From Bacteroidales bacterium (lineage in GTDB: Bacteria; Bacteroidota; Bacteroidia; Bacteroidales; UBA3824): a stretch of 48,681 bases of DNA. Under the pieces are notes generated by a model. It was not told the origin of the DNA. It searched no databases and worked only from the letters and a program-made list of their open reading frames with translations. Each line of letters opens with the position of its first letter. The stretch's first letter is position 1. The DNA lies in the NCBI GenBank assembly GCA_016293845.1, contig JAEDDH010000025.1, forward strand, positions 1 to 48,681, read 5' to 3'. The translations under genes were made by a program, and so were the position numbers. Below, one piece after another: positions 42,680-48,681 of the stretch.

Positions 42680-44020
42680 TTAATTATCAAATATTTCTTT
42701 TTCAAAATCTTCCAATGCCTTTGCTCGCAATGCTACCGCTTGAGATTTCAATTCTTTTATTTCATTTTTCTTTTTTGAAATATAAGAAACGATTTCCAAT
42801 TGTACTGGCATTGGAGGTATAACTACATCATAATTGAGTATCATTCCGGCGTTCAAGTTTGGTTGATTATTGCCAACAGCCAAGGAACGCAAATCATTAT
42901 AACGGCTTTGAAAATAGTACCACAAATAATCTGTGTCAATTATCGAATTATCAATATTGTACATCACAGCGCAAGCCTGATTAGTTGTAGCGTCAATACC
43001 TAATTTTGCAGTTCTTCCACGAGTGTCTCCTTGACCATACATTGCAATAATCAAAGACCCCTTGGGATACAAACGGGCAGAACTATTTTTAACCGCTTCT
43101 TTGGATATGTGTTCTTCAGTATCCACGATTACCTCATTAACAACCTCTCCTGTTTTTATCCAAGGTATATCACCTTGATAATACGAAGGATTGGTTCTTG
43201 AAGGTGTTCCTCCACTACTCAACTTGCAAATATCCTTAACCTTCAATTTGTTATATTTGCTTGTATGGATTTGAGTTGTTGTCATTTTATCAACACCCCA
43301 TTCTTCCAATTTTTCAAACTCAACAAACTGAAGCATTCCATCAATCTCAATTTCATTATCGTTTGATTTATATTCAATTCCCAAAATAGAATCAATATAC
43401 TCTTGAATGTCTTCCTCAAGTTGTTTTGCTTTTTCAAACAATAAATCTGCCTCCTGTACAACACTATTGTACCCATCGATCAAGTTGTCTTGAATATATA
43501 GATCAGGAAGAGGAATTTGCAGACTGCTCAAAATGTCAAATGACAAATTTTGCCTTACAGAACCTGTTGTATTATCTTTTATAATTGAATTGAAGCGTTT
43601 AGTCTTCATCAAATAAAAAAGATAATAAGGACGTATATTATTAAAACAACGGAACACTACATAGGCAGGACTGATATATTCGTATTTGTTATATTCAGTC
43701 TTAATACCAATAGAGCCAACATTGATTCGATAAGGATTATACGCAATCCAATCAACCTCCATTTTCTTGTACTTTTGGTTGATTTTTGCTCCATTTTCAA
43801 TATAAGCATCAAAAATACCATTCTGATTATTAACCCCCAATATCTTATAATTATTTTGGGGGTCACTTATGTTGAATTTGGCATTTTCCTCATTTAAACA
43901 TTCAGATAAATACACAATCGGATATTTCGATTTGATTCTCTCGCGAGCAAAATGTTTCGAATCCCACTGCTCAATGTCCTCAAACCAAACAAAATTAAGC
44001 AAATCATATTCCTCGTTCAT
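42680..44020 (-). CDS. hsdS: type I restriction specificity protein HsdS
   Basis: A 446-residue specificity subunit with two target-recognition domains. TRD1 spans about 1-185 (ending LSSLQIPLPDLYIQDNLIDG). A conserved helical spacer follows (VQEADLLFEKAKQLEEDIQE). TRD2 spans about 250-410 (KLKVKDICKLSSGGTPSRTN, IPWIKTGEV, ..., VIPPMPVQLEIV), closed by a second helix. The two TRDs imply a split recognition sequence; the sequence itself cannot be read. It lies 17 bases after the methyltransferase gene. Confidence 0.92.
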   Translation of the reverse strand: MNEEYDLLNFVWFEDIEQWDSKHFARERIKSKYPIVYLSECLNEENAKFNISDPQNNYKILGVNNQNGIFDAYIENGAKINQKYKKMEVDWIAYNPYRINVGSIGIKTEYNKYEYISPAYVVFRCFNNIRPYYLFYLMKTKRFNSIIKDNTTGSVRQNLSFDILSSLQIPLPDLYIQDNLIDGYNSVVQEADLLFEKAKQLEEDIQEYIDSILGIEYKSNDNEIEIDGMLQFVEFEKLEEWGVDKMTTTQIHTSKYNKLKVKDICKLSSGGTPSRTNPSYYQGDIPWIKTGEVVNEVIVDTEEHISKEAVKNSSARLYPKGSLIIAMYGQGDTRGRTAKLGIDATTNQACAVMYNIDNSIIDTDYLWYYFQSRYNDLRSLAVGNNQPNLNAGMILNYDVVIPPMPVQLEIVSYISKKKNEIKELKSQAVALRAKALEDFEKEIFDN

Positions 44021-44037
44021 AATCGTATAATTGTTGG

Positions 44038-46722
44038 TTAGAAAACATTAATTTTGGTTACAACATCGTTCTCAGAAAGCACATATTCCATCTTTGACAA
44101 ATTATCCATCCAAAGATTATTAGCCTCTTTGTATTTTTGGAAATCTTTTTCAAGAACCTCCAATTCGTTGTCGCAGGAAGCACCTGTTGAATTGATACCT
44201 GCCGATTTTACGTCAGACACAGGAATTCTATAGTTGAAATTATGCTTTACAATTTGCTTAATCTCAACTTCCTTCAATTCCGCAATCTCCTTTTTGCGAG
44301 CCTCCAATTTCTTGCGCTCCTCCTTGGTTGGATAATCTAAAAGTATGAATGACCTTTCAAGTTCTACCTGACTTTTTTCCGTTTTGAATTCCTGCTCTGC
44401 CTGTTGCTCAGATATCAACTTAATATGCTGTTTTAGCAAAAGTTTTAATTTCTGAACATCTTGTTTGGCAAGGGAATTATTCAACCAAATAGCACCTGCA
44501 CCTAATAGCAAATTCAAAAATGTATGACAATCTTTTGCAAGAGAAGCGATTGCTTTGATATTCTTATCTGCCTCCTTTACAGAATTAACAAGTTGCTGAA
44601 TTTGGGGATCATTGCAGTCTATTGTTCCATTGTTTGCTATTTGCGACTGATACTTCAAAGTATTACTTGATATCAACGCCTTAACTCTTTCGTTTTGTCT
44701 TACCTTAATGTCTTTAAGTCTGGCATTGAAATTCTGTTCCTGTTCTTTGGTCAACCTTCCTGTTTTAGCAAGTTCTGTTTGAATAGAATCCAACTCAGGT
44801 TGATATTTAGCATTAACAACCTCAGTTGCTTCAGAAACAATTGTGTTATATTGTTCGGCTTCTTCTTCTGTAAACTTCTGCAAAAACACCAGACTTGATT
44901 TTACTGTAGCGCCAGCCGAAATAAAAACATCCTGTGGCAACGACACAATAAGTTTGATTTTTGCCTTACCTACCACAAAATCCCTGACTTTCTGAAGATT
45001 AGAAGTATTAAGCACGCCATCGGGCAAAACAATTCCCATACGTCCACCTGGCTTCAACAAGTTCAAGCAACGTTCTATAAACAAACATTCAGTAAGAGCA
45101 GAACCAATATTGTATAGACTTAATATTGGCTCGCCAATATTATTGTTTACTTGATTCAAGGCTTCAGTGTATTCCTTCTCTCCATACAATTTCTTGTATT
45201 CAGCAATTGCCTCCTCGTCTGTAAACTTGTCCAATTCAGAAATCTTTTGGTCCTTGTCAACACGAGATCCAAATGGTGGATTTGTCAAGATTACATCGAA
45301 TCTATTTTCAAAAATGCCGTTTACATTCAACAATCCATCATGTTTGTGAACTCCACAATGCCCATCGCCGTGCATAATCATATTCATCTTTGATGTATGC
45401 GCCATTCTTGGATTGGCATCAGTTCCGAAAATGCACCTGTTGCTTAGGTAATGCATACGACTTCCCTCTTTAGAAGTATCAAGGTCCTCATTGAGTTTAG
45501 TTTGCATCGCATCAATTTTTTTGTTGATTGCGGTTTTATCTTTTTCGGACAAATCATCGAAATTCTCACCTTCTATTATTTTTCTGAGTTTATCCTTGGT
45601 GACCTTGATATCTTCTTCTATTTTTTCTCTAACGTATTCAAATGCTTTAATAAGAAATCCCCCACTACCACAACATGGGTCGCAAATGATTTCTCTTTCC
45701 TTGGGGTCAAGAACAGAAACAATAAAATCTACAACGGTTCTTGGCGTAAAGAATTGCCCCAATTCCCCTCTGAAAGTAGTGCCAAGAAATTTCTCGAATG
45801 CTATACCCTTAACATCATCTTGAGTATCAGAAAGATTGTAACTCTCCAACTTTTCAAGAATCTGAGTAAAACTATTTTCCCTGATTTTGATAACATCCGA
45901 CTTTTCAAACAGTCTGTCCTTGGCAAAGTTTTTCTTGGTTTTGGAAAACAAGAATTGCATATAAGTCCAATTCTGTTGCTCAGCATTAAGATTAGGTCTA
46001 ATATTCTCCTCGTAATTTTTAGATTGGGCTTCATAATCTTTTTTTGTAAAAACTTTGAGGCCCTTGCCATTCCGCTCTTCCATAATTTTCATAAACAGAA
46101 TCTTGCTGATTTCATCAAAAGCAGCCTCCGGAGATAATTTATCATTATTCCTGATAATATTATGACAGGTGCGCAAAATGTTTGTAAACTCAGTGCGCGA
46201 AAAGGTTTTAGTTTTATTTAAAAGCTCATCGAGTTTTTTGTCATTAAGAGCCTCCTCTGCAGTTGGGATATTTACAATCTCACTTCCAAGTTTATTAGGC
46301 AAATATTCTCTGTTAATGTTGAAAATTTTGGTTTCCTTCTCATTGGATGTTACAAAACATTTAGCTCCTGCCCAAGTTGCATAATTGAAGCCTTGGTAAT
46401 AATCTTCCTCACGTATTCTTACATTTTCGGCTTTCAACTCAACAACCATAAAAGCAGTTTTCTGTTCTTTCTTATCCTCCGGAGTACGCCATACAATAAT
46501 ATCAGCACGCGCTGAACCATTTCCGCGGTGTTCTCCATTCGACTTGTTTGTATTAGTCGTTGACATTTCCTGAGCCATCTGGTCTAACGAATAACCATAT
46601 TCATTAACCAATTTAACCACAAAATTTTGTCTAACTTTCTCTTCGGGCGTAGCAACGTGCCATTCTGTGTTTGACAAAGGGCATCTTATCTTACCCTCTT
46701 TGTTATATTGTACTTCAATCAT
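44038..46722 (-). CDS. fused PD-(D/E)XK nuclease and HsdM-type N6-adenine methyltransferase
   Basis: An 894-residue restriction-modification fusion. Residues 1-155 match the HsdR N-terminal nuclease domain (HSDR_N): Asp74 in SARADIIVW and ELK at 95-97 in FMVVELKAEN. The HsdM part follows (about 165-625) with QFFTPRTVVDFIV at 323-335, motif I DPCCGSGGFL at 348-357 and catalytic NPPF at 481-484. Residues about 625-820 are long charged helices, absent from ordinary HsdM. No helicase or translocase is present in this protein or nearby. The design recalls type IIB BcgI, where nuclease and methyltransferase are fused and specificity is separate. Base composition is AT-richer than the flanking genes. 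Confidence 0.9.
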   Translation of the reverse strand: MIEVQYNKEGKIRCPLSNTEWHVATPEEKVRQNFVVKLVNEYGYSLDQMAQEMSTTNTNKSNGEHRGNGSARADIIVWRTPEDKKEQKTAFMVVELKAENVRIREEDYYQGFNYATWAGAKCFVTSNEKETKIFNINREYLPNKLGSEIVNIPTAEEALNDKKLDELLNKTKTFSRTEFTNILRTCHNIIRNNDKLSPEAAFDEISKILFMKIMEERNGKGLKVFTKKDYEAQSKNYEENIRPNLNAEQQNWTYMQFLFSKTKKNFAKDRLFEKSDVIKIRENSFTQILEKLESYNLSDTQDDVKGIAFEKFLGTTFRGELGQFFTPRTVVDFIVSVLDPKEREIICDPCCGSGGFLIKAFEYVREKIEEDIKVTKDKLRKIIEGENFDDLSEKDKTAINKKIDAMQTKLNEDLDTSKEGSRMHYLSNRCIFGTDANPRMAHTSKMNMIMHGDGHCGVHKHDGLLNVNGIFENRFDVILTNPPFGSRVDKDQKISELDKFTDEEAIAEYKKLYGEKEYTEALNQVNNNIGEPILSLYNIGSALTECLFIERCLNLLKPGGRMGIVLPDGVLNTSNLQKVRDFVVGKAKIKLIVSLPQDVFISAGATVKSSLVFLQKFTEEEAEQYNTIVSEATEVVNAKYQPELDSIQTELAKTGRLTKEQEQNFNARLKDIKVRQNERVKALISSNTLKYQSQIANNGTIDCNDPQIQQLVNSVKEADKNIKAIASLAKDCHTFLNLLLGAGAIWLNNSLAKQDVQKLKLLLKQHIKLISEQQAEQEFKTEKSQVELERSFILLDYPTKEERKKLEARKKEIAELKEVEIKQIVKHNFNYRIPVSDVKSAGINSTGASCDNELEVLEKDFQKYKEANNLWMDNLSKMEYVLSENDVVTKINVF

Positions 46723-47026
46723 TATTCAAATTATTAATTATTCCAATACAGATTGGATTTATAAACGCAAAAAAATGGAATGTCAGAAACAAAGATAGTT
46801 GCAAAACAATCCGTTTAACATCTATACCGTTTTGAAAAAACTCACAAGCGGGTTGTTGGCTTTCAAAGTTAACTTCGGCATAATACTCAAATTTTAGCGA
46901 AAGGTGTTTAACAGCTGACGATTTGCCAACTTGTCTTGCTCCACGTAGCAATAATGGTTTGTGTGTTGGTGATTGTTTACAATCTTCTAATACTTGGTCT
47001 ATTTGTCGGTAAAGATACTGTCCCAT
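46715..47026 (-). pseudogene. truncated DUF4143-type AAA ATPase leading the operon
   Basis: A 103-residue frame. Residues 1-73 are the N-terminus of an AAA_14/DUF4143 ATPase: YRQIDQVL, the P-loop LLLRGARQVGKSSAV and NFESQQ...NGIDVKRIVLQL. After that the chain is hydrophobic and unlike the family (LTFHFFAFINPICIG), and ends within a few residues; about 300 residues are missing. Its stop overlaps the start of the nuclease-methyltransferase gene by eight bases, so translation may be coupled. Its own promoter is intact. I infer that the island joined onto an ATPase gene and uses its promoter. Confidence 0.72.
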
Positions 47027-47043
47027 GACTATAGTTTTTTTTG

Positions 47044-47110
47044 CAAATATAATAAATTTGCTAAAATCGGAGGATATAATTTATCATTTTTTGCCCAAAT
47101 CGGGGGATAT
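47044..47110 (-). promoter_or_regulatory. promoter and 33-bp direct repeats before the truncated ATPase
   Basis: A TATATTTG box on the minus strand (plus 47044-47051) sits 17 bases before the start codon. Upstream, AAATCGGAGGATAT (47064-47077) and AAATCGGGGGATAT (47097-47110) repeat with exactly 33-base spacing. No clear -33 element was found. Confidence 0.6.
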
Positions 47111-47114
47111 CCCT

Positions 47115-48503
47115 TTAAATAATCCCCACCGACTTAATCAGCAGCAGCATTAGCAGTATCGGGGCGATGTATTTTACCATTACAATATAGAGTCCGCGGC
47201 GGGTGAAGCGTTCGCCGTTGAGGGTGATTTCGTCGATGATTTTCTGCGGCTTAACTATCCATCCTACAAGTATGCAGGTGCAGATGGCTACAATGGGCAT
47301 CATTAGGTTGTTGCTCACATAGTCCATGAGGTCGAGGATTTGGGCTTTGACGCCGTTGGGCATCGAAAGTTCAAAATAAAATACGTTGTATCCAAGACAA
47401 ACCAAAATGGCAAAAAACGCAGCTATGCCGCTTTCTATCGCAGTGGATTTTTTGCGAGTATAGCCAAATTTATCTATAAAACTTGATACTATAGCCTCTA
47501 AAATCGACATTGCACTTGTGAGAGCGGCAAACAAAACCATTGTAAAAAACAGTGCGCCAAGCTCATTACCAAATGTGCCCATCGAGGCAAATATCTTGGG
47601 AATGTTTACAAACATAAGTCCGGGTCCCGATTGTGTCATACCTTCGGCTCCCATAAATACAAATACCACCGGTATTATCATTACGCCGGCAAGAAAAGCC
47701 ACAAGTGTGTCGAAAATCTCTATTTTGTTGATACTCTTGATAAGGTTTTCGTTTGATTTTACATACGAACCATACGAAATCATTATGCCCATTGCAATGC
47801 TCAAACTATAAAAAAGCTGCCCCATTGCGTCCATAATGGTGATAGATAGTTTGTCGAAGGTTAATCCGCTGAAATCGGGAATTACAAAAATTTTTAATCC
47901 GTCTAAACCTGTGCGTGTAACTCCTTCGGCATCAGTGTGTTGTATAGTAAGGCTGAATATCGCCACACCTATAATTAATAATAGTAAAATGGGCATTAGT
48001 ATTTTCGACGACATTTCGATGCCTTTGTTGACACCTCTAAAAATAATGTACGACGTTGCTAATAAGAATATTAGAGTGTAAGAAATGGGTTCGTAGTCGG
48101 ATGTTATAAAATTGGTGAAATATCCGTCTTCGGCAGCGGCAGCTCCGTTGCCAGTGAGGTATGCCACAGTGTATTTCATTACCCAACCGCCTATGGCACA
48201 GTAGTATGGCAAAATCATCATGGGAATAAGACAAGCGAGCGACCCGAGGAATTTGAATCTTGGGTGCATACGTCGGTATGCGCTTAGCGGACTGCGATTT
48301 GTGCGTCGCCCAATGGCTATTTCGGTGGTGAGCAGTGTAAAGCCGAATGTTACTGCAAGAATCAGATATACAAGAAGGAACAATCCTCCGCCATCTTTTG
48401 CTGCAAGGTACGGGAAACGCCAAATGTTTCCCAATCCTACCGCGCTTCCTGCCGCTGCAAGCACAAATCCTATCGAACCGCTGAACGAACTACGTTTTGC
48501 CAT
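47115..48503 (-). CDS. sodium-dependent transporter, NSS/SLC6 family
   Basis: A 462-residue symporter with about 12 membrane segments, importing amino acids or similar solutes with sodium. The start is ATG 48503 (MAKRSSFSGS); a longer frame overlaps the promoter. TM1 carries the sodium and substrate site GSAVGLGNIWRFPYLAAKDGGG, split here as GSAVGLGNIWRFPY and AAKDGGG. The TM6 region (DAMGQLFYSLSIAMGIMISY) is also typical. The substrate is not determined. Confidence 0.9.
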   Translation of the reverse strand: MAKRSSFSGSIGFVLAAAGSAVGLGNIWRFPYLAAKDGGGLFLLVYLILAVTFGFTLLTTEIAIGRRTNRSPLSAYRRMHPRFKFLGSLACLIPMMILPYYCAIGGWVMKYTVAYLTGNGAAAAEDGYFTNFITSDYEPISYTLIFLLATSYIIFRGVNKGIEMSSKILMPILLLLIIGVAIFSLTIQHTDAEGVTRTGLDGLKIFVIPDFSGLTFDKLSITIMDAMGQLFYSLSIAMGIMISYGSYVKSNENLIKSINKIEIFDTLVAFLAGVMIIPVVFVFMGAEGMTQSGPGLMFVNIPKIFASMGTFGNELGALFFTMVLFAALTSAMSILEAIVSSFIDKFGYTRKKSTAIESGIAAFFAILVCLGYNVFYFELSMPNGVKAQILDLMDYVSNNLMMPIVAICTCILVGWIVKPQKIIDEITLNGERFTRRGLYIVMVKYIAPILLMLLLIKSVGII

Positions 48504-48527
48504 TTCTGTATTTTTTATTTTCGGCGG

Positions 48528-48535
48528 CAAAGTTA
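48528..48535 (-). promoter_or_regulatory. -7 box of the NSS transporter gene
   Basis: TAACTTTG on the minus strand, 24 bases before the start codon. No good -33 element was found. Confidence 0.45.
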
Positions 48536-48630
48536 ATAAAAAAACAGATAAAAAAAAATGCCGAACGATTTTTGGGGATCGACCGGCTAATGATAAAAAA
48601 TTGTATGGAATGCGGAGAATGAAGAATTGT

Positions 48631-48681
48631 TGGCGGTCCGGACGAGACTCGAACTCGCGACCCCATGCGTGACAGGCATGT
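48631..48681 (-). tRNA. tRNA-Asp (anticodon GTC), partial
   Basis: The 3' part of a tRNA cut by the window edge: anticodon in CCTGTCACGC, T-loop GTTCGAGTC, acceptor CCGGACC, discriminator G and an encoded CCA (plus 48631-48633). Confidence 0.9.

Noticed and set aside
40722..46722. Classical type I restriction system
   Set aside because: No HsdR helicase/translocase is present; the nuclease domain is fused to the methyltransferase instead.

Overview
The window looks like a chromosomal segment of a Bacteroidales bacterium. The clearest signs are the promoters, which repeatedly match the Bacteroidetes sigma-ABfr pattern (TTTG or TTG, about 19-20 bases, then TAnnTTTG), for example TACCTTTG at 23351 and TAACTTTG at 2425. 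A-rich start regions, an rpmB-rpmG-DUF4295 cluster, a PorT-like outer-membrane barrel, and several Bacteroidetes-type 'AAA ATPase plus nuclease' proteins fit the same assignment. Most genes are single or in short operons, separated by very AT-rich gaps.

Left part (1-11.3 kb): small accessory genes and fragments, an AAA/nuclease gene, pgi, a wrecked DUF4143 ATPase preceded by three 33-bp repeats, a lipoprotein and beta-barrel pair, ridA, RNase P RNA, tRNA-Gly, a radical SAM gene, pyrD and a small HTH regulator. From 11.2 to 13.5 kb is a gene-poor AT-rich stretch with several TTACA-N2-TGTAA dyads. After it come umuDC, a secreted esterase overlapping engB, paaK with an ACT-domain gene, a TPR/SpoIIE phosphatase with a universal stress protein, and a convergent trmD-nucleotidyltransferase pair. 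A TauE/SafE permease has an array of 19-bp repeats in its promoter region.

Middle part (24-40 kb): a Rel/SpoT-like protein whose hydrolase half looks intact and whose synthetase half looks degenerate, followed by an ECF sigma factor and a zinc-finger/TPR anti-sigma-like protein. Next come a low-molecular-weight phosphatase, a 1402-residue sensor-like protein joining GAF-like, receiver-like and PEP-synthase ATP-grasp modules, ligA, the ribosomal cluster, ftsY, a dus gene and a second AAA/nuclease gene.

Right part (40.2-47.1 kb): an AT-rich accessory island on the minus strand. It reads, in order of transcription, a truncated DUF4143 ATPase, a PD-(D/E)XK nuclease fused to an HsdM-type N6-adenine methyltransferase, an HsdS specificity protein, and an OLD-like ATPase with a TOPRIM nuclease domain. 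No HsdR translocase is present. The layout resembles BcgI-like type IIB restriction with an added OLD-family nuclease, and it is the best candidate for a novel defence system in the window. The window ends with a sodium-dependent transporter and a partial tRNA-Asp.
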